A stretch of 64,000 nucleotides of DNA from Sulfotelmatobacter sp049792875. Lineage in GTDB: Bacteria; Acidobacteriota; Terriglobia; Terriglobales; Acidobacteriaceae. How positions within the stretch are numbered: position 1 is the first letter of the stretch; each line of letters starts with the position of its first letter. The notes beneath the pieces were generated by a model. It did not search any database. It saw only the letters and a list, made by a program, of their open reading frames with translations, and was not told where the DNA came from. The stretch lies in NCBI GenBank assembly GCA_049792875.1, contig JBARBI010000332.1:17079-81078 (forward strand), given 5' to 3'. Position numbers and translations under genes: made by a program. Shown here piece after piece: positions 51,941 through 60,297 of the stretch.

Positions 51941-53892
51941 CGTCCTCTCTCAATCTCTGGCTGATCCCGGTGCTGCCTCTGGCGGGCGCCGCCATCAACG
52001 GCTTCTTAGGGAAGAAGTCTTCGCGAACCGCGGTCAGCACGATCGGACTGTTTTTCTCAGGCGCAGCTTTCGCCTGGGCGCTTTCGGTAGTGATGCGCGT
52101 TTCGTCCGACGCCCTGCCCTACCAGGAATACCTCGCGCACTGGATCCGGTCCGGAGGCTTCAGCGCAGACTTCGCCTTGTATCTCGACCAACTCTCGCTG
52201 GTCATGTTGCTGGTCGTCACCGGGGTGGGATTCCTGATCCACATCTACTCCGTCGGCTACATGTGGGACGATCCCAGCTACTACCGCTTCTTCGCCTACC
52301 TGAACCTGTTCATGTTTTTCATGCTGACTCTGATCCTGGCCAACAACTACCTGCTGATGTTCATCGGCTGGGAGGGCGTGGGCCTGGCGTCGTATCTGCT
52401 GATCGGATTCTGGTTCACCAAGGATTCGGCGGCGTCGGCGGGGAAGAAAGCATTCATCGTCAACCGAATCGGCGACTTCGGATTCCTGATTGGGTTGTTC
52501 CTGATGATTCAGCACTTCGGGTCGCTGGACTTTACCAAGGTGTTTGCGCACGTCCAGCCGATCGCCCCGGAAACCGCTGGCGCTGGGTTGCTCACAGCGA
52601 TCGGGATCCTGCTGATGGTCGGCGCCTGCGGAAAGTCGGCCCAGATCCCGCTCTACGTCTGGCTTCCCGACGCCATGGAAGGTCCCACTCCGGTTTCCGC
52701 GCTGATCCATGCTGCCACCATGGTGACAGCGGGCGTGTACATGGTGTCGCGCTCGCACATGATTTTTGAGCGTGCGCCACAGGCCTTGATGGTTGTTGCT
52801 GTGATCGGAACTCTTACCGCATTGTTCGCCGCGACCATTGGTGTCGCGCAGACCGACATTAAGAAGGTGCTCGCTTACTCCACCGTTTCGCAGCTCGGTT
52901 ACATGTTCATGGCGTGCGGAGTGGGAGCGTTCTCCGCCGGGATATTCCACCTGATGACGCATGCCTTCTTCAAAGGCCTGCTGTTTTTGGCGGCGGGCTC
53001 AGTGATCCACGCGGTGGGCGGCGAGCAGGATATGCGCAAGATGGGGGGGCTCCGGTCCTACATTCCCTGGACGTTCCTTACCATGGGCATGGCCACGCTT
53101 GCCATCGCGGGAATCCCGCCATTCGCCGGCTTCTGGAGCAAGGACGAAATCCTGTGGAAGGCGTATCAAGCGAACTGGGTATTTTGGTTGATTGGCCTCA
53201 TTACCGCATTCATCACGTCGTTCTACATGTTCCGCCTGCTGTTCATGACGTTTTTCGGCGACTATCGCGGGGCCCGAGTCGACGATCACGGGCGCGCTCA
53301 CGCGGCGCACGGCCACGATGACCATGGCCATGGCGAACCTCACGAGAGCCCAATGGTCATGCTGGTGCCGCTGATGATCCTCGCGTTTCTGTCGGTAGTG
53401 GGCGGACTGGTCGGAATCGGCAACCGGTTCGACCATTTCCTGGAACCGGTATTCAGATCGGGAGTCGCCGAAGCCGCGGGTGAGGCCGCAAGCAGCTTTA
53501 CGGAATACCTTCTGATGGGCGTTTCGGTGGCGGTCGCCGCTCTGGGCTTCTTCTTGGCCTACGTGCTTTATATCAGCAAGCCCTATCTCCCGCAGAAAAT
53601 CGCCGACGGTCTGAACGGTTTCTATACCGCGGTCCTGAACAAGTATTACGTCGACGAGCTCTACGCCAAGCTCTTCGTCAAGCCGTTGATCGACGCCTCG
53701 ACCAACATCTTGTGGCAGGGAGTCGACCGGAGAGTCATCGACGATACCGTCAACAACGCGGCCGACGGGGCGCGCCATGTTTCCGATGAAGTTCGTCACA
53801 TGCAGTCCGGCAACCTGCGTTCTTACGCGGGATGGATCGCAGCCGGCTCGGCCGTCGTGATTGTCTACATGATCTGGATGGGAGTGCGATGA
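51937..53892 (+). CDS. nuoL: NADH-quinone oxidoreductase subunit L
   Basis: 651 residues, a Mrp-type antiporter-like proton channel with the long lateral helix. Signature strings are LLMFIGWEGVGLASYLLIGF, IPLYVWLPDAMEGPTPVSAL, HAATMVTAGVYMVSRS and KKVLAYSTVSQLGYMFMACG. A His-rich cytoplasmic loop (HAAHGHDDHGHGEPHE, about residues 457-472) is inserted before the late helices and could bind metal. The end overlaps nuoM. Confidence 0.95.
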   Translation: MTSSLNLWLIPVLPLAGAAINGFLGKKSSRTAVSTIGLFFSGAAFAWALSVVMRVSSDALPYQEYLAHWIRSGGFSADFALYLDQLSLVMLLVVTGVGFLIHIYSVGYMWDDPSYYRFFAYLNLFMFFMLTLILANNYLLMFIGWEGVGLASYLLIGFWFTKDSAASAGKKAFIVNRIGDFGFLIGLFLMIQHFGSLDFTKVFAHVQPIAPETAGAGLLTAIGILLMVGACGKSAQIPLYVWLPDAMEGPTPVSALIHAATMVTAGVYMVSRSHMIFERAPQALMVVAVIGTLTALFAATIGVAQTDIKKVLAYSTVSQLGYMFMACGVGAFSAGIFHLMTHAFFKGLLFLAAGSVIHAVGGEQDMRKMGGLRSYIPWTFLTMGMATLAIAGIPPFAGFWSKDEILWKAYQANWVFWLIGLITAFITSFYMFRLLFMTFFGDYRGARVDDHGRAHAAHGHDDHGHGEPHESPMVMLVPLMILAFLSVVGGLVGIGNRFDHFLEPVFRSGVAEAAGEAASSFTEYLLMGVSVAVAALGFFLAYVLYISKPYLPQKIADGLNGFYTAVLNKYYVDELYAKLFVKPLIDASTNILWQGVDRRVIDDTVNNAADGARHVSDEVRHMQSGNLRSYAGWIAAGSAVVIVYMIWMGVR

Positions 53893-55403
53893 GCACCGAT
53901 AGCTGGAGTCCCTACATCCTGACTTTCGTGACCTTTGCCCCGCTGGTCGGAGCTTTGCTGCTGGTGCTGTTTCCCCGCCGCGATCGCGACATCCGCATTT
54001 TCTCTCTTGTGTTTTCGCTGGGTACTTTTCTGCTCTCACTGCACCTGCCGGTACGCTTTCACCGGCTCGCCGGATTCCAGTACGAAATCGACCGGCCGTG
54101 GATTTCGACTCCCAACATCCACTACCACATGGGCATCGACGGCATCTCAATGTGGCTGGTGGTTCTGACCACGTTCCTCACGCCCTTATGCGTGCTGATT
54201 TCGTGGAAGTCGGTGCACGACCGGGTGAAGGAATTTTTCATTCTTCTGCTGATCATGGAGACAGCGCTGATCGGCGTCTTCACTTCCCTCGACCTGTTCC
54301 TCTTCTATTTCTTCTGGGAAGCCACGCTGATCCCGATGGCGTTGTTGATCGGCGTTTTCGGCCACGAGCGCAAGGTTTATGCCGCGGTGAAGTTCTTCAT
54401 GTACACCATGATCGCGTCGGTGTTCATGCTGGCGGCGATTCTGTGGCTGTACGCGCACACGGGTAGCTTCGATTTCGTAACCATCCGTGATCAGATCGCA
54501 CGTGGGGCGGTGCCAAACTTCCCGCCTGCGGCGCAGTGGTTATTCCTGGGCTTTTTCCTGGCTTTCGCGGTGAAAGTCCCACTTTTCCCGTTCCACACGT
54601 GGCTGCCCGACGCACACGTGGAAGCACCCACAGCGGGATCGGTCCTGCTCGCTGGCGTGCTGCTGAAGATGGGCACCTACGGCATGCTGCGCTTCAACCT
54701 CGGGCTGTTTCCCGAGCAGGCCCGCCACAACGCTCCCTGGATCATGACGCTGGCCCTGATTGGAATTATTTACGGCGCGCTCGTGGCCATGGTGCAGCCC
54801 AACATGAAGAAACTGATCGCCTACTCTTCGGTCAGCCACCTGGGCTTCGTGGTGCTGGGCATCTTCAGCTTCACCACCGCGGGACTCAACGGGGCGATGT
54901 TCGTCATGCTGGCACACGGGATTTCCACCGGCGGCCTGTTCATGCTGGCCGGAATTCTGCACGAGCGCCGCCACACCTACGAGATCTCCGAGTTCGGAGG
55001 CCTCGCTTCTCCCATGCCCATCTACGCGGCATCGTATCTGTTCATCGTGCTGGCCTCGGTCGGACTGCCCTTGCTCAACGGCTTTATCGGAGAGTTCCTG
55101 GTGCTGAGTGGTGCCTTTCAGGCTCGCGCGATCTATGGAATCCTGGCCGCCACCGGCGTGATCTGGAGTGCGGTTTATCTGTTGTGGATGTACCAGAGGG
55201 TGTTTTACGGCAAGGTGACGCACCCGGTGAACAACTCCTTGCACGATCTTTTCGCCTTTGAGAAGGCTGCGGTGTGGCCGTGCGCCGTTGCTGCCTTGGT
55301 TATGGGCGTGGCTCCGATTATGTGGTTGGGCGCGATTGATCCGGCAGTACAGGCCGCGCTCACTCCGTTCACACAAGTCGTCAGCAAGGTGGTGGGCCAA
55401 TGA
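53889..55403 (+). CDS. nuoM: NADH-quinone oxidoreductase subunit M
   Basis: 504 residues from ATG 53889, overlapping the nuoL stop (ATGA). Antiporter-like proton channel: FYFFWEATLIPMALLIGVFG, KVPLFPFHTWLPDAHVEAPT, AGVLLKMGTYGMLRF and KKLIAYSSVSHLGFVVLGIF. Key lysines and the TM5 glutamate are present. Inner membrane. Confidence 0.95.
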   Translation: MSTDSWSPYILTFVTFAPLVGALLLVLFPRRDRDIRIFSLVFSLGTFLLSLHLPVRFHRLAGFQYEIDRPWISTPNIHYHMGIDGISMWLVVLTTFLTPLCVLISWKSVHDRVKEFFILLLIMETALIGVFTSLDLFLFYFFWEATLIPMALLIGVFGHERKVYAAVKFFMYTMIASVFMLAAILWLYAHTGSFDFVTIRDQIARGAVPNFPPAAQWLFLGFFLAFAVKVPLFPFHTWLPDAHVEAPTAGSVLLAGVLLKMGTYGMLRFNLGLFPEQARHNAPWIMTLALIGIIYGALVAMVQPNMKKLIAYSSVSHLGFVVLGIFSFTTAGLNGAMFVMLAHGISTGGLFMLAGILHERRHTYEISEFGGLASPMPIYAASYLFIVLASVGLPLLNGFIGEFLVLSGAFQARAIYGILAATGVIWSAVYLLWMYQRVFYGKVTHPVNNSLHDLFAFEKAAVWPCAVAALVMGVAPIMWLGAIDPAVQAALTPFTQVVSKVVGQ

Positions 55404-56956
55404 CGAGCATCCCCGCCGTTTTGCTGCAGACGATTTCGCAGACCATTCCGCAGGGTGTTGATTATGTGCGCATTCTGCCCGAATTAATCCTGTCGGCCTT
55501 CGGAATCGTGGTCATGCTGCTGGATCCCCTGGTGGATGAAGAGAAGAGCCAGAAGACTCTAGGCCTGATCGCGCTCGGCGGCACGGTCGCCGGACTTCTT
55601 GCCACCTGGTATATGGCGCAGTCTCCCGGCCTGGCTTTTTCGAACATGGTGAAGGTGGACAGCTACAGCGTGTTCTTCCATTTTCTGGTGATTGCCATCG
55701 CCGGAGTGGTCATCCTGAGTTCGTTTGAATACATGGCTGTGCAGCGGATTCGCGCCGGCGAATATTACGCACTCATTCTCTTTGGCGTGGTTGGGATGGC
55801 GCTGATGTCCTCAGCGGTGGAACTGGTGCTGATTTTTGTCGCCCTCGAAATCTCGTCGATCTCTACCTACATCCTGACAGGATTCCGGCGCAACGAAGCT
55901 TCGAGCAGCGAATCGTCGCTCAAGTATTTCCTGCTGGGCTCTTTCGCGACCGCATTTTTTCTGTATGGGGTGGCGCTCATGTTCGGGGCCACGGGATCCA
56001 CGAACATCGATCTGATCAGCCAGAAACTGCAGGGCGGCCCGGTCCAGTTGCTGGTGTTTGTGGCCATGGCCCTGATGTTCGTCGGGCTGGGATTTAAAGT
56101 CGCCGCTGCTCCCTTTCACATTTGGACCCCTGACGTTTATGAAGGCGCCCCTGCTCCGATCGTCGGCTTCATGTCGACTGCTCCCAAGGCAGCCGCGTTT
56201 GCTGTCCTGCTGCGAATCGTATTCACGGTCAATGCCCCTGGCCGTTTCTGGCTCCTGTGGATGGCGGCGGCCCTGTCCATGACCCTGGGCAACGTTGGCG
56301 CCCTGGTCCAGACGAACGTCAAGCGCCTTCTGGCCTACTCTTCGATCGCGCACGCCGGCTACCTGCTGGTGGCCTTCGCGATGACAACCTCGCAGGATTC
56401 GGTCGCCGGCATTTCCGCCGCCATGTTCTATACGGCAGCCTACGCGGCCATGAACCTGGGGGCATTCGCCGTGGTCAGCCACTTCGCCAACGCAGGCGAG
56501 CGCTACGTAACCCTCGAGGACTACGAGGGTCTCGGCCGTACTTCCCCGCTGCTGGCGGCCACGCTGACGGTTTTCCTGCTCTCCCTGATCGGCATCCCTA
56601 TGACGGGCGGGTTCTTCGCCAAGTTCTACGTTTTCAGCGCCGCCGTGAAGGCCGACCTGATTTGGCTGACGCTGATCGGTGTACTCAACAGCGCCATCGG
56701 CGCCTACTACTACCTTCGCATCGTGGTCGTGATGTACATGCGCGAAGCGCGCAAGCCAGTTCCCGTTACCCCCATCCCGTTTGGGTTAGGCATCGCACTC
56801 GCGCTCACGATCGTGGCTACTCTCTATCTCGGCATTCTTCCGAACCGCGTTTTGCAGTATGCCCAGCAGTCGGCTCAGGAATTGCTCCCGCAGTCCCCTC
56901 CCGTTGCTGCGAACACAGTGGAAACTCATCCTCCGGCGGAGATTCCTCAGCGCTGA
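55400..56956 (+). CDS. nuoN: NADH-quinone oxidoreductase subunit N
   Basis: 518 residues, overlapping nuoM by 4 bp. The third antiporter-like channel: VELVLIFVALEISSISTYIL, AAAPFHIWTPDVYEGAPAPI, VKRLLAYSSIAHAGYLLVAF and GIPMTGGFFAKFYVFSAAVK. A Pro-rich C-terminal tail (LPQSPPVAANTVETHPPAE) is added. Last gene of the operon. Confidence 0.95.
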   Translation: MTSIPAVLLQTISQTIPQGVDYVRILPELILSAFGIVVMLLDPLVDEEKSQKTLGLIALGGTVAGLLATWYMAQSPGLAFSNMVKVDSYSVFFHFLVIAIAGVVILSSFEYMAVQRIRAGEYYALILFGVVGMALMSSAVELVLIFVALEISSISTYILTGFRRNEASSSESSLKYFLLGSFATAFFLYGVALMFGATGSTNIDLISQKLQGGPVQLLVFVAMALMFVGLGFKVAAAPFHIWTPDVYEGAPAPIVGFMSTAPKAAAFAVLLRIVFTVNAPGRFWLLWMAAALSMTLGNVGALVQTNVKRLLAYSSIAHAGYLLVAFAMTTSQDSVAGISAAMFYTAAYAAMNLGAFAVVSHFANAGERYVTLEDYEGLGRTSPLLAATLTVFLLSLIGIPMTGGFFAKFYVFSAAVKADLIWLTLIGVLNSAIGAYYYLRIVVVMYMREARKPVPVTPIPFGLGIALALTIVATLYLGILPNRVLQYAQQSAQELLPQSPPVAANTVETHPPAEIPQR

Positions 56957-57080
56957 TTTCCCGGCGAAAAATCCCGAAACGCGCATTGACAAGGACCTTC
57001 GGGCGCGTGCATCATGGTGACCACCAAGTTGGTGTTCAGTCCTTTCTCGCGAGGGCTGATAGAGGCCTGGAGGAGAGCAA

Positions 57081-57245
57081 ATGTCCAAACTGATGGTTAG
57101 GCTTTGGTCGGAAGATGGGGGACAGGACATCGCCGAATACGCGGTGATGTTGGCGGTCATTCTGGTTCTGGTGGTGGGGACCGTTCGACTGATCGGGTCG
57201 AATGCCAATAACGTATTCTCAAGTGCAGCCAGTTCGATCCAGTAG
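57081..57245 (+). CDS. Orphan Flp/Fap-type pilin
   Basis: 54 residues: a short basic N terminus, then DGGQDIAEYAVMLAVILVLV and VGTVRLIGSNANNVFSSAAS. The G-x-D-I-A-E-Y start of the hydrophobic helix is the class IVb (Flp) pilin pattern. ATG 57081 has AGGAGAG upstream. No prepilin peptidase, secretin or other tad gene is in the window. A TTGACA at 56986-56991 might be its -35 element, with a weak -10. Confidence 0.75.
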   Translation: MSKLMVRLWSEDGGQDIAEYAVMLAVILVLVVGTVRLIGSNANNVFSSAASSIQ

Positions 57246-57296
57246 CCGGGGCCGTTGAGCACTCGCTGGCCTGATTCATCTTGCTGTGTGAATTTT

Positions 57297-57392
57297 ATGA
57301 CACGATTTACTTCAAGCTTCGCGTTTGACGCTTACTTCTGGTTTCCAGGAGCAGCGGCTGCGGCCGAGCTTGGGGTAAGGATGAGCCACTGA
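57297..57392 (+). CDS. Predicted leader peptide of the DAHP synthase attenuator
   Basis: A 31-codon frame whose first 16 residues include five Phe, one Tyr and one Trp (FTSSFAFDAYFWF at residues 4-16), followed by PGAAAAAELGVRMSH and a TGA. It lies between the pilin and the DAHP synthase gene and directly precedes a strong terminator. Aromatic codons before an aromatic-pathway gene are the hallmark of translation-coupled attenuation. The weak point is the lack of a clear ribosome site before ATG 57297; an in-frame GTG lies at 57288. Confidence 0.6.
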   Translation: MTRFTSSFAFDAYFWFPGAAAAAELGVRMSH

Positions 57393-57429
57393 CGGCCACC
57401 TAAACTAAACAAGCTCAGCCGCAAGCCGC
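57354..57429 (+). promoter_or_regulatory. Predicted antiterminator structure of the DAHP synthase leader
   Basis: GCGGCTGCGGCCGAGCTT (57354-57371, inside the leader-peptide frame just past the aromatic codons) can pair with AAGCTCAGCCGCAAGCCGC (57411-57429). This gives 17 base pairs with one mismatch and one bulged A. The second strand contains AGCCGC (57424-57429) of the terminator's 5' arm, so the two folds exclude each other. Confidence 0.6.
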
Positions 57430-57455
57430 GATCCGGGGATCGCGGCTTTTGTTTT
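57423..57455 (+). terminator. Strong intrinsic terminator ahead of DAHP synthase (attenuator)
   Basis: AAGCCGCGATC (57423-57433) pairs with GATCGCGGCTT (57438-57448) around a CGGG loop, followed by TTGTTTT. An 11-bp perfect stem with a U-run only 33 bp before the start codon would stop transcription into the gene unless the competing pairing forms. Confidence 0.85.
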
Positions 57456-57487
57456 ATCCAAAAAATCACACAAGGAGAACCAGCCCG

Positions 57488-58528
57488 ATGATTGTCAACA
57501 TGTCTGAGAAAGCCACCGAGCAGGAAATCAACCATGTAATTGAGCGGATCCGCGAAGCCGGATACCAGCCTCATGTCACGCGCGGCACCGAACGCACCAT
57601 CGTCGCCGCGGTGGGTAGCGGACGCCGTCACGAGATCGAAGCACTTCAGGTCGCCCCCGGCGTGGACAACGTCGTTGCCATCGCGCAGCCTTTCAAGCTG
57701 GTCAGCCGCCAGGTCAAGCCAGAACGCTCGGTCGTAAAGATAAACGGCGTCGCGATCGGGGGCCCGGACGTTGTTGTGATCGCGGGACCGTGTTCCGTGG
57801 AGTCACGCCAGCAGTTGCTCGACACTGCCCACGCCGTCAAGCGTGCCGGAGCTGCCATGCTGCGCGGAGGAGCCTACAAGCCCCGCACGTCCCCGTATGA
57901 CTTTCAGGGCCTGGGTCTGGAGGCGCTCAAGATCCTGCGGGAGGCCCGGGAAGAAACCGGACTGCCGGTGGTCACGGAAGTCATGAGCACGGAAGACGTG
58001 GATGTGATCTGTGAGCACGTGGACATGCTGCAGGTGGGGGCGCGCAACATGCAGAATTTCGCCCTGCTGCGCCGTCTCGCGACGGTCAAAAAGCCCATCT
58101 TGCTGAAGCGCGGACCGTCCGCCACCGTGAAGGAGTGGCTTCTGGCCGCGGAATACCTGCTTTCCGGGGGCAACCAGCAAGTCGTCCTCTGCGAGCGCGG
58201 CATCAAGACGTTTGAAACCGAGATGCGGAACACCATCGACCTGGCGGCGGTCGCCCTGGCTCGTGATCTGTCGCACCTGCCGGTGATCGCCGATCCTTCT
58301 CACGGCACCGGTAAGCAGAGCCTGATTGCGGCGGTCTCGCGCGCGGCCGTCGCCGTCGGAGCCGATGGTCTGATCATCGAAGTGCACCCGTGCCCGGAAC
58401 GGGCTCTCTCGGATGGTCCTCAGTCTCTCGACTTCGCCGGATTCGGCAAGGTTATGCGTGCGTTAACGGAGCCTTTGCGGCAGACGGCCAGTCTGCCCGC
58501 GGCGGTGTCCCACCCTGCGGAATATTGA
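57488..58528 (+). CDS. aroF: 3-deoxy-7-phosphoheptulonate (DAHP) synthase, class I-beta, with N-terminal ferredoxin-like domain
   Basis: 346 residues from ATG 57488 (AAGGAG at 57471-57476). Residues about 1-68 are the ACT/ferredoxin-like regulatory domain of the I-beta type (EINHVIERIREAGYQPHVTR). The barrel has VVIAGPCSVESRQQL, LRGGAYKPRTSPYDFQG, LQVGARNMQNF, PILLKRGPSATVKEWL and PVIADPSHGTGKQSLI, all intact. It condenses PEP and erythrose-4-phosphate as the first step of aromatic biosynthesis. Expression is probably controlled by the attenuator upstream. Confidence 0.93.
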   Translation: MIVNMSEKATEQEINHVIERIREAGYQPHVTRGTERTIVAAVGSGRRHEIEALQVAPGVDNVVAIAQPFKLVSRQVKPERSVVKINGVAIGGPDVVVIAGPCSVESRQQLLDTAHAVKRAGAAMLRGGAYKPRTSPYDFQGLGLEALKILREAREETGLPVVTEVMSTEDVDVICEHVDMLQVGARNMQNFALLRRLATVKKPILLKRGPSATVKEWLLAAEYLLSGGNQQVVLCERGIKTFETEMRNTIDLAAVALARDLSHLPVIADPSHGTGKQSLIAAVSRAAVAVGADGLIIEVHPCPERALSDGPQSLDFAGFGKVMRALTEPLRQTASLPAAVSHPAEY

Positions 58529-59003
58529 CGGTCAGCGTGCCTTTGTCCTGGCCGGTGAAAATTACGTCTCCAAGCTTTGGTTCCAATCAGCACAACCGTC
58601 ACGTCATGCGGGAAGGCTGTGATCACGCCCTGCAGCACGACTTCCAGGCGCGCGGCTTGCGTGGATGTGGTTGTAAGGTGTGGCACGTCCAGCACCTGCT
58701 CGACCGGTTGGGGGGGAGAGATCAGGGCACCGAAGAAGTTCTCACCGTTCTTGGTGGGAAGCGCTGCAAAGTAGATGGTGTGCTGTTGGAGTTCTACGGT
58801 GGCGGAATAGCTGGCAGGAGGCTGGTTCGACCCGTGGACAGCGGCAAGCGCGGAATCCGAGTGCCTCGCCCTTCTCCCGCGACCAACCAGTAGACTCGGG
58901 TGCCCGAGAAGGGCGTGATGATGCCAGTACCGTAGAAATTGATGGACGCTTGCACCCCTTCAATCGAAACCTGCAGCGGCACACGCTCGCCCGCATTCGC
59001 GGC
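58505..59003 (-). pseudogene. Fragment of a large secreted protein (frameshifted)
   Basis: Pieces in different frames read GERVPLQVSIEGVQASINFY, STGTGI-like TGIITPFSGTRVYWLVAGEG, then ENFFGALISPP, VLDVPHLTTTSTQAARLEVV and GTLTVNIPQG. An extra base near 58577 breaks GTKLGDVIFTGQDKG. I recall such segments in large acidobacterial exported peptidase-like proteins, but cannot name the family securely. The remnant runs into the 3' end of the DAHP synthase gene. Confidence 0.5.
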
Positions 59004-59005
59004 GA

Positions 59006-59161
59006 CTCCAGTAATTTCCAGATCAGTGTCCCGGTGCCGTTAAAGCTATAGATCGACGCCAGGTCGCCGACCTTGGCGCGCACTGGCACGATCAGGGTTT
59101 CGCCAGCGACCACGCGCGCAACCACCGCCTGCGAGCGAACAAGAACTTCGTCTTTCGACAT
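59006..59161 (-). pseudogene. PqqD-like protein fragment
   Basis: ATG 59161 opens 52 codons reading VLVRSQAVVARVVAGETLIV then PVRAKVGDLASIYSFNGTGT and LIWKLLE, a good match to the first half of PqqD-family peptide-binding proteins. It breaks off and runs directly into the neighbouring peptidase-like fragment in another frame, so it is a truncated and fused remnant. Confidence 0.6.
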
Positions 59162-59527
59162 GGTTGCCAAGGCGTCATCTCCCGGTTCCGGATTTCGTAA
59201 TACACGGTGCTCTTCGAAACCCGGAGTGCTTTCGTCCCAATCTGAGATTGCGGCCAAGCGACCGCCTTTGAGCAATCGGACTTGAAGGCAGGTATTGGGT
59301 TGGTTATCACCCCGGATGGTTCCCAACTGCCCATAAGAACGCGGGTTACGGGGTGAACTGTGATCCAGACTGGGCGTCGATCAAGGGCTCGTCCGGCAGG
59401 GTCGGACGGCGTTTTGATCGGCGTGCGTGGTTCACCTTTGCAGTGGACAAACGAAACCAAACGCTATAAAAAGAAATCCAGCAGGATAACCCGTCGGCTA
59501 ACGACGGATTCGCCACCAGCTATTCCC
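59162..59527. other. Spacer upstream of the DeoR regulator
   Basis: No gene is supported here. Frames on either strand lack family motifs. The promoter for the regulator and kinase pair should lie within it, but I see no convincing -35/-10 pair. Confidence 0.35.
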
Positions 59528-60289
59528 GTGCTCAACGAAGAACGTCGCCGCGCCATCCTCGATCTGCTGACCCACCAGGGCCGAGTTCTGGTCACCGAAC
59601 TCGCCCGGCAGTTCGAAACCTCCCAGGTTACGATTCGCAAAGACTTGGAGATATTGCATGCCCACGGCTTGGTCCACCGCACGCACGGAGGGGCGCTCCC
59701 GTCACGCGAAGGCGCGCTCGAAGACCCGACCCTGCGCGAGAAGGAGAAACTGCACCATCAGGAAAAACTGCGCATCGCGGAAAGTGCAGCGGAAAAAGTG
59801 AAAGAAGGCCAGGTGCTGATTCTCGACTCCGGCACCACCACCACCGCGATTGCCCGCGCGCTGCGCAATTTCCAGAACCTTACGATCATCACCAACGCAG
59901 TCAACATTGCGGCAGAACTGGCCGGGACCGCGGTCGAAGTGATCCTCACCGGCGGGACGCTGCGCAAGAATTCCTTTTCGCTGGTGGGTCCGATCGCCGA
60001 AGAAACGCTGCGCCGTCTCAGCGCCGATATGTTGTTTCTCGGGGTGGATGGATTCGACGTACACTTCGGATTAAGCACGCCCAATTTGCTGGAAGCGAAA
60101 GTCAACCGCGTCATGGTCGAGGTGGCAAAGAAGACCGTGGCCGTCTGTGACTCCAGCAAGTTTGGCCGCCGCAGCCTGTCGCTAATCGTCCCGCCGTCGG
60201 CATTGCAGGAGGTCATCACTGACCGTAGCATCCCGAAAACCGACCTTCGTGTGTTGAAGCAGGCGGCCATCGAAGTCACGCTGGTCTGA
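59528..60289 (+). CDS. DeoR/GlpR-family sugar-phosphate-responsive regulator
   Basis: 253 residues from GTG 59528 (VLNEERRRAILDLLTHQGRV), the usual DeoR opening; longer upstream frames add unrelated residues. The HTH is ELARQFETSQVTIRKDLEIL, ending HRTHGGAL. The effector domain has LILDSGTTTTAIARAL, VILTGGTLRKNSFSLVGP and ADMLFLGVDGFDVHFGLSTP, as in AgaR/GlpR. It probably represses the adjacent kinase gene (8-bp gap) and possibly the hydrolase beyond, with a sugar phosphate as inducer. Confidence 0.88.
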   Translation: MLNEERRRAILDLLTHQGRVLVTELARQFETSQVTIRKDLEILHAHGLVHRTHGGALPSREGALEDPTLREKEKLHHQEKLRIAESAAEKVKEGQVLILDSGTTTTAIARALRNFQNLTIITNAVNIAAELAGTAVEVILTGGTLRKNSFSLVGPIAEETLRRLSADMLFLGVDGFDVHFGLSTPNLLEAKVNRVMVEVAKKTVAVCDSSKFGRRSLSLIVPPSALQEVITDRSIPKTDLRVLKQAAIEVTLV

Positions 60290-60297
60290 CGCCATCC

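Noticed and set aside
59360..59527. Longer N terminus for the DeoR regulator
   Set aside because: DeoR proteins begin at the L-N-E-E-R-R-R-x-I segment; the upstream residues have no counterpart.
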